NCBI RefSeq assembly: GCF_014905175.1
Contig: NC_057791.1
Location: 11,040,177 to 11,104,176 of the forward strand
DNA: 64,000 nt
Source of the DNA: Aphidius gifuensis
Lineage: Eukaryota > Arthropoda > Insecta > Hymenoptera > Braconidae
Reading direction: 5' to 3'
Positions within the stretch are counted from its first letter, which is position 1; each line of letters starts with the position of its first letter. A model generated the notes under the pieces. It was not told where the DNA came from. It saw only the letters and a list, made by a program, of their open reading frames with translations, and searched no databases. The position numbers and the translations under genes were made by a program. Shown here piece after piece: positions 56,901 to 64,000 of this stretch.

Positions 56901-59122
56901 CTATTAATGACCAGTGCCACGGTTGATAATCTAGAAATTATATGAAAAAAAAAAAAAAAAAAAAAAAAATTTTTTTTTTGCTTGTACCAAAAACAGAAAA
57001 TACCGTATTTTCACCTATATAGTTGTAAAAATACCGTATCAAAAATTTTACTCGTATTTTACGGTATTTACATGGAAAAATCGGTAAAAGGCATATTGGT
57101 ATGGTATTTCAATTTGAAACCAAATACCGTATTTTACCGTATTTAATACCGGTAAAATACCAAATACCGTATCAGTCGACATCACTAGGTACAATGTAGT
57201 ATGTGTGTAGGTAGTCTATCTGCATAAACACACATATAGGGATCTGACCTATGGGCGGAGTTTGGTTGCTCACGCACACGTTTATTGTCTGAAAATGGCG
57301 CATTCCAGACCATTCTACTATAGTATGCTATCGTCAACAAACTATACCATATAAAATTTTTCAATGTAGTTTCAATGGTCTGGAAATAGTTCACTGTGCG
57401 CCACCAGATGCCATGGTGAATAGGTCAGATCCCTATACTACCATAGCCAAGAAACATGGGACAGCACGACGAATAAAAGAAAGAGAATGACCGCTAATGA
57501 TAGAAAATGTTGATTCTAATAATTGAATATCTTCTAAAATCTAAGGTAGAAAATGATCATTGAAGACTTAAAAGTTTCATATTGTAAAGAAGTACTAAGT
57601 GTCAGTAAATTAAGCTGAATTCTATAGAAACTTTTTCAACTACAGCACCCGTATTCAGAGGATGTTCTCATTAGGGCTTTTTTTTCCGATGGCGGCGCTT
57701 GTGAACTTTTTATATAGATTTTACATAGAAAAGCTTCACAAGCGCCACCATCGGAAAAAAAAGCCCTAATGAAAACATCCTCTGAATACGGGTGCGGAAG
57801 AAAATATGTGTTCAGTCCCTATCCCTACGTGTTAAGGTTGTCAACTTTGACATTGATTATCTAAAAAAAACTGACGGACAAAACCCTTTTGATTTTTTTT
57901 CCACCCCCTTCAAAAATTTTCACCGATTTTTCATCACAACCCTTAAATTTTCCATCCCCGAAATTAGTCTATAGGATATTTTTTGTGAGTTTTGTCATAA
58001 ATGGTAGCCAACGTAGTTCGTTGACTAGACTAATTCACCATGCTTATTTCTCTAATTCTAATAATTCACCAGTTACATTTACATTCATACGCATGCGCAT
58101 TAGCAGCTGTGCATACGGGATGGCCTAGCACGTATTAGGTTCTTTCGTTTTTCAAATAAATAAAAAACAACTGTTTAAAACTGTAGACCTGAACTTCTAT
58201 ATATACATTTGTGTTCTGCGTATTCTGAACTTCATTTTAATAATTTTCATTCTCGAAAAAAACCCTTCGAATTATTGTTGAAAAATTGAAATCTAGGATT
58301 TTCCCCACAATACATATTGTGACTAATTGAACAAAAAAAGTGATATAACATGAAAACAAAATTTCTTAATTTTTGTATCCAAAAGTGACACATTTTATTT
58401 TTTTAGAATAAACAAAAAATGTGAAACAAAAAACATGAATAAAAAAAATTAGGCTTTTTTTACAATAGTTTGTAAATTTAATTTTGTAATTTAAAAAAAA
58501 AACGACCGAATGTTTTTTTTCCATATTTTTTAGTTTACATCTTTTGTTTATTAAAAAAAGAAAAACATTTGTATAACAAAATAATGTTGTTTTTTTCTGG
58601 TGTTGAGAATATGTATTAATGACTATTATTGTTATATTTACTCACAAGAAAGTCAAATACCGGAATTAATGTACTGCTTGTACCACAATAAACTAAGTTG
58701 CCTTCATCTCTCATTAAACTGTAAACAGTTAATGTTCTTGGTCCGGATATTGTTCTCAAAAATAGTCCATTTTGGGCGTCTCTAATGGTAATTGGTTGGT
58801 TACGTGATGCAACAATCAATACTCGTCTTGCTCCTTCAGTTGATGTGCGTAATGCAAGTACTGGTTTATCAGAAAAATCAAGATTGTCTTCTCTTAAGCA
58901 GCGAGACTATTGAAAAATTAAAAAAAAAATTATAACCAATTTATAAAAATAATCAATGATAGTAACTTAATATAATAATTGTTCATAACACAATTCAATT
59001 ACTTTGATGTCATATCGTGATATGTGACCGGATTTTGTTCCGATAAAAATGTGACCCCATGCTTGGTCCATACATTGCACTGGACTCCCAATCGAAATAA
59101 CTTTCCCTTCAAGTGCACCAGT
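47994..59122 (-). CDS. ZNF106-like protein, C-terminal WD40 exons (5' part outside window)
   Basis: Five - strand exons, read right to left, join without a frame break: 59003-59122, 58646-58906, 54538-54654, 48151-48222 and 47994-48074 (stop TAA). Together they encode 216 residues. All four introns are phase 0, with consensus GT-AG ends; sizes are 96, 3991, 6315 and 76 bp. The protein shows repeated WD40-type blades: GHIFIGTKSGHISRYDIK, VYCGTSSTLIPVFDFL, LLFAGCYDGNIYVFDVK, and IIAGSKDRRLHAWRMPE near the end. Blade order and phrases such as LIVASRNQPITIRDAQNGLF match my memory of the C-terminus of ZNF106, an RNA-linked zinc-finger protein with a WD40 domain. A different WD40 protein cannot be excluded. 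No upstream exon was found in 59123-64000. The two large introns are almost wholly transposon-derived. Confidence 0.8.
48469..50428. mobile_element. 1.96-kb double foldback with a 17-bp tandem array at its centre
   Basis: Outer ends CCCTGCTGGAAAAATTTCTC and the inverse of CCCCGGTAGAAATAATTTCT belong to the CTCCGG family (compare 41637-42020). Inside are the ends GATTATCATATCCGAGACAA / TTGTCTCGGATATGATAATA (48570-50328), the family of the 210-bp MITE at 24118. Arms of about 560 bp then pair almost base for base, e.g. TTCCAGAATTTAATAATGGC near 48754 and its inverse near 50130. The middle is a tandem array (49166-49720). It lies in an intron of the ZNF106-like gene. No transposase. Confidence 0.88.
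49166..49720. repeat. 17-bp tandem repeat, ATAGCTAAGTAAAAAAT
   Basis: About two dozen copies of a 17-bp unit, broken three times by AGCTGGTAAAATTATGTAGA plus TATTGTGTGTTTG, which gives a higher-order period of roughly 160-215 bp. The unit contains TAGCTAAG, the core of the hairpin family seen elsewhere. Confidence 0.93.
50429..50743. other. Intronic spacer
   Basis: AT-rich. ATTAATTGGTAATCAAAATTC and GCATTTTTCTTATAGCTTT near 50649-50696 weakly resemble the block-4 hairpins. No exon of the ZNF106-like gene seen. Confidence 0.45.
50744..51735. repeat. Dispersed ~0.95-kb repeat, copy B
   Basis: Same blocks in the same order as 11841-12775 (for example AATTTCTGAGAGCCACACTC at 51350 and GTTAATTAACAAATTTCTAA at 51613). 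Here it is not flanked by the ACACAGTAAAA arms, so it moves or duplicates independently of that foldback. Confidence 0.75.
51736..52367. repeat. Intronic repeat segment shared with 34376-35030
   Basis: GTAATGACCCCGGCAACAGT, TTTGTCAGTTTGCAACACTA and CTGTATGTCAGCTGAGT at 52220-52340 match 34410-34530. The left part is AT-rich without a gene. Confidence 0.65.
52368..52541. mobile_element. Short copy of the GGCGTGTGGCCACTAGC element
   Basis: 174 bp, near-perfect palindrome: AAGGCGTGTGGCCACTAGCA to its inverse, with an inner stem GTCCATTTATTACCAGAAAC. It abuts the next element directly. Confidence 0.85.
52610..53389. mobile_element. CNG-MITE copy split by a GCTGTGTTCG element
   Basis: The left half (CACCCGTATCCAGAGG...) ends near 52690; the right half resumes at about 53352 with TATAAAAAAGCCCTAATGAG. 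Between them is the 657-bp element at 52693-53349. The right terminus is shortened (TTGCCCCGTG). Confidence 0.87.
52693..53349. mobile_element. GCTGTGTTCG element, full copy
   Basis: TIRs as in 27679-28309; the internal sequence is present in the opposite orientation (ACAACGAACAACAACAACAA-type tract reversed near 52878). It interrupts the CTATATAAAA centre of a CNG-MITE, at a TA-rich site. Confidence 0.88.
53393..53543. mobile_element. CNG-MITE copy, near-perfect palindrome
   Basis: 151 bp, ends CACCCGTATTCAGAGGATGT and inverse, CAG on both sides (53390-53392 and 53544-53546), shared with its neighbours. Confidence 0.93.
53547..54055. mobile_element. CNG-MITE copy split near its right end
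   Basis: Ends CACCCGTATTCACAGGGC and ...GTG; CAG flanks at 53544-53546 and 54056-54058. A 345-bp element (53705-54049) sits inside its right TIR. Confidence 0.9.
53705..54049. mobile_element. GGGTGCGTTCCGTGG-type MITE with CGG duplication
   Basis: Ends GGGTGCGTTCCGTGGCTATC and inverse pair for over 45 bp (through CAGTCCGTACGAACTTCAAA). CGG is duplicated (53702-53704, 54050-54052); removing the element restores GAATACGGGTGCAG of the host MITE. Confidence 0.92.
54122..54283. mobile_element. CNG-MITE copy with a matching empty site in the window
   Basis: Flanks CAG (54119-54121) and CGG (54284-54286). The unoccupied host sequence CTTGTACAGTCAACGTC is present near 30386 and, inverted, near 40556. 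Confidence 0.94.
54779..55039. mobile_element. 261-bp inverted-repeat element, GCCAAAGAGTACG ends
   Basis: Ends GCCAAAGAGTACG and CGTACTCTTTGGC, then AGTTTTCATGTAAACCATGA and AAGCGGTGTCTC inverted in the other arm. No clear duplication. Confidence 0.8.
55836..56210. mobile_element. GGGTGCATTCC-type MITE, copy 2
   Basis: 375 bp, same ends and interior as 35034-35409; flanks TTG and CTG, one mismatch in a 3-bp duplication. Confidence 0.85.
56247..56276. mobile_element. 30-bp palindromic mini-element
   Basis: TAGAGTGGGTATAAG directly followed by its exact reverse complement. The 9 bases ATCGTTATA occur on both sides (56238-56246, 56277-56285) as a direct duplication. The same termini with an independent 8-bp duplication border 38955-40951. 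Confidence 0.85.
56363..57187. mobile_element. 825-bp hAT-type element with TAGTGATGT ends
   Basis: Ends TAGTGATGT and ACATCACTA; perfect 8-bp duplication GGTACAAT (56355-56362, 57188-57195). Arms rich in ATACCGTATT / AATACGGTAT. No transposase; a truncated relative is at 31981-32462. Confidence 0.94.
57237..57435. mobile_element. 199-bp MITE, TAGGGATCTGACCTAT ends
   Basis: Ends TAGGGATCTGACCTAT and ATAGGTCAGATCCCTA, with TA on both sides; TA duplication suggests Tc1/mariner, but the evidence is slim. The interior has an imperfect CCAGACCATT inverted pair. Confidence 0.8.
57646..57794. mobile_element. CNG-MITE copy (CACCCGTATTC type)
   Basis: 149-bp palindrome with flanks CAG and CGG. Confidence 0.92.
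58033..58640. other. Intronic spacer
   Basis: AT-rich DNA to the right of the 55316-58032 unit, up to the donor of the 58646-58906 exon. No repeat family recognised. Confidence 0.5.
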
Positions 59123-59216
59123 CTAAAAAATATGAAAATAATCTTTTTAGATATGTAAGAATTAGGGAATACATCCACTAATTACATTTATTTTCGCTTA
59201 ACATTTCGCGGCTCAG

Positions 59217-59554
59217 CACTCGTATTCACAGGGAATTACGATTTCGGGCTTTTTTTGTCCACTGGCGGCGCTTGTGAAGCTTTTGTATGTGAAATCTAGG
59301 GTGCATTCCGTAGGGGACCGCGGCCCTTTTTTTTGCGCATCATAACCACGCAGAAGCGCAGAAGTAAAAAAATCGAGTAAAATTTTAAAATTACGTATGC
59401 GTGCGTAAAAACTCATGTGCGTAATAACTTCTGCGCACATGGCCAAGGACCGCGGTCCCCTTACCGGGACGCACCCTATATTCAAAAAAAATTTGACAAG
59501 CACCGTCAGTGGGAAAAAAAAGCCCTAAATTGTATAAAATATTTCCTGTGAATA
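59217..59554. mobile_element. CNG-MITE copy split by a GGGTGCATTCCG element
   Basis: Left end CACTCGTATTCACAGGG after CAG; right end GAATA before CGG (59555-59557). It is interrupted at its centre by 59299-59476. Confidence 0.85.
59299..59476. mobile_element. 178-bp MITE, GGGTGCATTCCG ends, TA flanks
   Basis: Ends GGGTGCATTCCGTAGGGGAC and inverse with ACCGCGG inside; TA lies on each side. The ends resemble the GGGTGC(A/G)TTCC family at 35034, 53705 and 55836. Confidence 0.85.
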
Positions 59555-59557
59555 CGG

Positions 59558-59720
59558 CACCCGTATTCACAGGACAAATTTGTTCTCATTAGAGCTTTTT
59601 TTCGCCACTGATGGAGCTTGTCAAATTTTTTTTTATATAGATTTCACAAACAAAAGTTTCACAAGCGCCGCTCAGAAAAAAAGCCCTAATGAGAACATTC
59701 TCTGAATACGGGTACGGGTG
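59558..59720. mobile_element. CNG-MITE copy (CACCCGTATTC type)
   Basis: Ends CACCCGTATTCACAGG and ACGGGTG, flanked by CGG (left, shared with the previous copy) and CTG (right). Confidence 0.87.
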
Positions 59721-59826
59721 CTGAAAGACCGGCTAAAATTTTATAAGAAAAAACTGTTTCTTGTAGTGGCATCTCTGAGATGGTATTTTTGGACTGAATA
59801 AAGGTGAATTTTCTCTCAAATTATTT

Positions 59827-61906
59827 AGGGTTGTGAGTCCGGATTTTTTACCGATTATTAACCGGATTTTTTACCGGTAAAAAAAAAAAATTTTTTTTAA
59901 CCACTAAAAGGCGGAGCCACATACTTGCGCCGATTTATACTGCGCATATTATATCCGTTAAATTTTTTTTTTCACTTTCTACAATTATTTATTAATTTTA
60001 CAACAAATTTATTAATTTATTATGGGAATAATTAATAAAAATTAATAAGATACGGGTTGTATACAATATATATTAATTTAGTGTTGATTAAATATTATTT
60101 ATTATTATTATTTTCATCAACATTTGATAATGAAAAACAATTCTGGATTTTAAGTTTAGAGGTTATACATTATTATCGTCAAGGTAAGAAAAAAACAATG
60201 AATTATTTTTAATTGTTATTTGATAATAATACGAATTATTGAATAAATAGTAAAGTTAATTTGTTTTTAAAAATTCAAGGCTAAAAGAACATCATGGGAA
60301 GGTCTGAGTCAGTGGTTTGGAGATACTTTGACCAAGTAAATAATGCAAATGCTAGTAAATACAAAAAAGGACGATGCAAGTTTTGTAGCCAAGAATATAT
60401 ATCTAATGCCCAAAGGATGCTTAATCACTTGATTTTTAAGTGCAATGAATGTCCAGAAAGTGTAAAGAATTTTTTGAATAGTGAACCAATCAGTCAAAAT
60501 GACACTTCTAATACAAACACAAACACCAATGTCATTGATGATTTGACACCAAAGATATCAACACAAATGTATGTTTTTAAAGGCGTTGACAAAGAGAAAA
60601 AAATAGATCATTTTTTTGACAAAGTGACTCCTCAAGAACAAAAAGACCTTGAAGCTGCTTTTGCCAGAGCATTGATTGCCACCAATTTACCATTGTCAGT
60701 ATTTGATAATTATTACTGGAAATCTTTCTTTACATCACTACGACCAGCTTTTAAAAAACCATCTAGATATGTTATTTCACACAGATTGTTAAATGCAGAA
60801 TATGAAAAAGTGAACAAAGCAGTTGAAGATAAAATAAATAATGCAGATACATTGACAATCATGTCAGATGGTTGGACTGATGTTAATGGTGATGGTTTTA
60901 CAAATATTGTTATTACAACACCAGAGCCTATATTTTACCAAGCAATTGAATCTAAAGAAAAAGCACATACTGCAAAATACATTTGTAATATTTTAAGTTC
61001 AGCAATACGTGCTGTTGGATTTAACAAAGTCAAAGGTGTTGTCACTGACAATACAGCTAACATGAAATTAGCTTGGTCACTTCTTCGTAATGAATTCCCT
61101 CATTTAATAACATATGGTTGTTTAGGCCATGGATTAAATTTACTTGTGAAAGATATTTTAAATGTAAAAATCATGATAAATGATGTTGATCAACCTAAAA
61201 GAGATGTATTGACAGCAGCAAAAGAAATAATTAACTTGTATTAAGCAAACATGATATTAATATTTTTGATATTTATGCAATGAGTACCAAAAAAATTAAT
61301 ATTATTTAAGAAAACAGTCAACTATTTCAATTACCTTTTATGTATTAATATTTACATGATAATAATAGTAATAATAATATGAAAGTGTAAATTTAAAAAA
61401 CTATGTGATGACTGATAATACATGATATTATATATTTAATAAATAAACACTATTTATGTATTCACATATATAAAAAAAATTTACTCAAGAGGTAAATTTT
61501 CATTATTATAAATAATAAAATTCTTTTGCAATAATAATTCAATTGAATGGACTCATTAATTATTATAATACGAAGAATAACCATTTATTAATTAGTTTAA
61601 TAATAATAAAATTAATAATAAAAATATAATTTATTGAAAAATAAATTAATAATCAATTATTTATTAAACAATAAATAATAATAAATTAATTAATCAATGA
61701 ATTTGATCATAAATTAATAATTTGATTATTATTTATTAATATTAATATATTCTCATTAAAGATAAAATAAACTATTTGAAATTACCCGCGCAAACGGTGA
61801 TTGGCTCTGGTAAGCTCCGCCTTTTTTGGTTAAAAATGATTTTTTACCAGTAAAAAATCCGGTTAAAAATGCTAAAAAAATAAAACACCGGTAAATTAAC
61901 AACCCT
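59827..61906 (+). mobile_element. 2.08-kb hAT transposon with a truncated transposase
   Basis: Ends AGGGTTGTGAGTCCGG and TTAACAACCCT; AAATTATTT is repeated directly at 59818-59826 and 61907-61915 (8 bp if the terminal T/A is counted into the TIR). Subterminal AACCGGATTTTTTACCGGTAA occurs in both arms. It contains the only transposase-like gene in the window. Confidence 0.93.
60294..61244 (+). CDS. Truncated hAT transposase (BED finger + DUF659)
   Basis: An open frame of 316 residues starts ATGGGAAGG, likely preceded by a 5' untranslated intron (donor GTAAGA at 60184, acceptor TTCAAG before 60281). The BED zinc finger spans residues 8-50: VWRYF, then C28-x2-C31, H45 and C50. Residues about 130-290 match the DUF659 part of hAT transposases, with SDGW (D192) and VVTDNTANM (D252), which hold the first two catalytic Asp residues, and a CLGHGLNLL motif. 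The frame then ends at EIINLY. The C-terminal hATC dimerisation region with the third acidic residue is absent, and the following 600 bp is AT-rich and non-coding. The protein is therefore unlikely to cut DNA, but could bind TIRs. There are no internal stops, so decay is recent or the fragment is maintained. Confidence 0.9.
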   Translation: MGRSESVVWRYFDQVNNANASKYKKGRCKFCSQEYISNAQRMLNHLIFKCNECPESVKNFLNSEPISQNDTSNTNTNTNVIDDLTPKISTQMYVFKGVDKEKKIDHFFDKVTPQEQKDLEAAFARALIATNLPLSVFDNYYWKSFFTSLRPAFKKPSRYVISHRLLNAEYEKVNKAVEDKINNADTLTIMSDGWTDVNGDGFTNIVITTPEPIFYQAIESKEKAHTAKYICNILSSAIRAVGFNKVKGVVTDNTANMKLAWSLLRNEFPHLITYGCLGHGLNLLVKDILNVKIMINDVDQPKRDVLTAAKEIINLY

Positions 61907-61975
61907 AAATTATTTGTCGAAGTCAGTAACAAACGAAATATGCGTTACTGACAAATAACTTTTAATAACGCTATG

Positions 61976-62524
61976 CATGGTAGAAATACTACAGGTATGG
62001 CAGTGCGCAGCCTGGTTTGGCCGCTGTGAATTGACCAATCAAAAGGTCGCCTTCTCGCCACAAAAATGGAAGACTTTATGCGCGCGCGATACAAATTCGT
62101 TAAGAAAATTTTCAAGTAATTTTCAGAAGTTATCATATTTATTCAACTAGATTTGGTATATATAATGATTCCATACATCAATAATAAAATTAATTATTTA
62201 TATTAAATAAATGAATCCAAGTATAATAAATACAACACAACCTCTATTGTTTAAAAAACAACAACAATGAAAATATTATAATTTATTTGTTAAACTGTCT
62301 ATTTTTTTGATTTTTATAAACATGCTCACATATATTTATTAGTATTTACAACAATATAAAAATAGTTGTCAAACAGTATGTTAGTCTTATAATAGAGATT
62401 GCGTGTTAGAAAGAAAAGCAAAACAGCTCGATGGCGCGTTCTTGATTGGTTGAAAAAATAAGGCTGCGCAGAACGCGACGAAAAAAGCATGGACTACTGC
62501 CATACCTGTAGTACTTCTTCCATG
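61976..62524. mobile_element. 549-bp hAT-type MITE, CATGGTAGAAATACTACAGG ends
   Basis: Inverted ends of ~30 bp (with mismatches) through GGTATGGCAGT; perfect 8-bp duplication ACGCTATG (61968-61975, 62525-62532). GGCTGCGCA / TGCGCAGCC and an ATTGACCAATCAAAA inverted pair extend the arms. No gene. Confidence 0.93.
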
Positions 62525-62532
62525 ACGCTATG

Positions 62533-63109
62533 TATTATATATTAAAACCACCTCTACATTTTACTGAGGTCATTTTGCTCAATTGTCATTGTATGTTTAG
62601 CTTTTGGCGCCTAAAAGCAATATGTGAACATAATATATAACGAATATATAATTACACAAATTTATTAATATTTATTGGACACAACGAATGAATAATTATT
62701 ATGTATATATTTGATGTAAATAATCTCAAAAATTAATGATAAAAAAATGAGGTAGTAGGCCATCACATGATTTGTGGGGAAAGAAGGTTTTAACGGGTTT
62801 AAAAAAACATCATAAAATGGCAGGAAAAAAATTTGTTTCTTAAGCTTGTAAAAAAAAAATTATAAATACAGTAATGACGAGATTACAATCACACAGATAA
62901 TTTAGCATTACTCAATATCACGAATATACTTTCCCTATCGCTTTCTAGGAGTGACGTATTGAATTTATCTAATTCGTCACTCTATTAGTCACTCACTTCG
63001 GAAACTTATTCGTTAAGATTACATTGTTCTTTATATTGGCATACTTTAATATATCCTGCAGAGGTATAGCACTACGTGTATTTCGGTAGAGGCAAATTTT
63101 TTGTAACCA
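62533..63109. other. Spacer without recognised features
   Basis: AT-rich. TAGGAGTGACGTATTGAATT and AATTCGTCACTC near 62945-62985 form a small palindrome. No ZNF106-like exon seen. Confidence 0.5.
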
Positions 63110-63286
63110 GAGCCATTTTTTAGAGCCTTTTTTGCCGGTGAAAGCTCCACAAGCGCCGCTAGTGGAGAAAAAAGCCTTAAATTGTAATGCCCTGTGAATT
63201 GGACTACAGTGTACTGCACCCGCATTCACGGGGCAAAATTGTTCTCATTAGGGCTTTTTTTTTCCGCTGATGGCGCTTGACAAAAT
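63110..63286. mobile_element. Two partial CNG-MITE copies
   Basis: A right part (63110-63207, ending GAATTGGACTACAG) is followed by a left part starting CACCCGCATTCACGGGGC at 63217, which ends abruptly at about 63283, where TTTTTTGGCAACATTAATTC of the hairpin family takes over. Confidence 0.82.
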
Positions 63287-63765
63287 TTTTTGGCAACATT
63301 AATTCCTTAGCTCCATCTTTTCCTTAGCTACTGCTTTTCCTTTGACATTTGTATTATTGAAAAATAAATTTACATGTATTTTATTTATGAAAAACATTAA
63401 AAAAGTCCAAGGAAAAGCAGTAGCTAGAAAAAAGAAGCTAAATTAAGGAATTAAGATTTTTATTTTAAGCAACATTATTTCTTTGAAACCTAATTTTTTG
63501 GCAACCTTAATTCCTTAGCTACATCCTTTTCTTAGCTACTGCTTTTTCTTGGACATTTGTATTATTTAAAAATAAATTTACATGTATTTTTTGGACATTT
63601 TTATTTTTAAAAAATAAAATGACATGTATATTATTTATTTAATATAAATAGAAAATGTCCGAGGAAAAGCAGTAGCTAAGGAAAAGATGGAGCTAAGGAA
63701 TTAATGTTGCCAAAAAATTATGTTTCAAGCAACATTAATTCCTTAAAACTGGTTTTCCTTGATAT
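63284..63765. repeat. Tandem hairpin array, TAGCTAAGGAA family (block 5)
   Basis: Two to three hairpins (TTCCTTAGCTACTGCTTTTC, GTCCAAGGAAAAGCAGTAGC), with ACATGTATTTTATTTATG hinges as in blocks 1 and 3. Confidence 0.87.
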
Positions 63766-63823
63766 TATATATATTTAGGTATATAACAAATAAATTACAT
63801 GTACCAATATATATCGAGCAATA

Positions 63824-63958
63824 AGAACTAATTGTCGAGTCGACAGTCAATAAGAATGTTCAAAATGGCGTCAGAGGTATCTTACAGTTTCTTACAGTAT
63901 CTTACAGTATCTTACTGTAAGTGTATGAAACCTCAAAAATCGACCATTTACCCATTAC
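63824..63958. repeat. Repeat shared with 37549-37651 and 42461-42478
   Basis: TAATTGTCGAGTCGACAGTC, AATGTTCAAAATGGCGTCAG and AGGTATCTTACAGTTTCTTA match 37550-37640. Its end, CGACCATTTACCCATTACTG, matches 42459-42478, confirming that those two distant pieces were once joined. Confidence 0.85.
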
Positions 63959-64000
63959 TGGATAAAACACGACGATATATACTTTCTACAAGACCGACTT

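Larger units (their letters stand above)
55316..58032. mobile_element. 2.7-kb inverted-repeat unit full of later insertions
   Basis: The left arm TAGTCTAGTCAACAAACTAC, GTTGGCTACCAT, ... CCTATAGACTTATTCGGGGA is mirrored at 57940-58032. Between the arms lie five other elements (55836-56210, 56247-56276, 56363-57187, 57237-57435, 57646-57794). ATT flanks both ends, a possible 3-bp duplication. Confidence 0.65.

Noticed and set aside
59123..63999. Further upstream exons of the ZNF106-like gene
   Set aside because: I looked for - strand open segments with AG/GT borders and found none resembling WD40 or zinc-finger sequence; the preceding exon is presumably outside the window.

Overview
This is an AT-rich animal nuclear contig, most likely from an insect. 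Genes have short GT-AG introns, AATAAA polyadenylation signals and long repeat-filled spacers. From memory, the DDB1 protein is closest to hymenopteran DDB1, so a parasitoid wasp is a reasonable guess, but I could not test that. I see no bacterial or viral gene set.

Three genes are well supported, all in the right third. DDB1 (+ strand, four exons, 42664-46370) encodes the 1136-residue adaptor of CUL4 ubiquitin ligases. ARL16 (- strand, one exon, 46588-47124) is a small Arf-like GTPase that converges on DDB1. Five - strand exons between 47994 and 59122 encode the C-terminal WD40 part of a ZNF106-like protein; its 5' part lies beyond the right edge. A His/Ser/Pro-rich open segment on the - strand near 14.05-14.3 kb looks like an internal exon of an unidentified gene. 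A truncated BED-finger hAT transposase sits inside its own element at 59.8-61.9 kb.

The rest is mostly repeats. From left to right: a 360-bp satellite (1-4020); a head-to-head array of ~150-bp units (5.1-7.2 kb); tandem hairpins built on TAGCTAAGGAA (8.5-11.0 kb, again at 33.3-34.4, 39.2-40.3 and 63.3-63.8 kb, with a variant at 16.6-17.0 kb); a series of foldback elements (11.6-24.3 kb); a repeat-poor stretch (24.3-27.4 kb); and dense nested DNA transposons (27.4-42.5 kb, and in the introns of the ZNF106-like gene).

Many elements can be delimited to the base. Eleven have TIRs (terminal inverted repeats) and 8-bp target-site duplications (TSDs) as in hAT transposons, and one more has a 9-bp duplication. 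A second, very abundant palindromic MITE of about 150-165 bp duplicates a CNG trinucleotide; an empty copy of one target occurs elsewhere in the window. Insertions are nested up to five deep. The most unusual object is a 30-bp perfect palindrome, just two 15-bp TIRs back to back. One copy has a direct duplication at its ends, and a second copy carries a different 8-bp duplication and was itself split by a later insertion.
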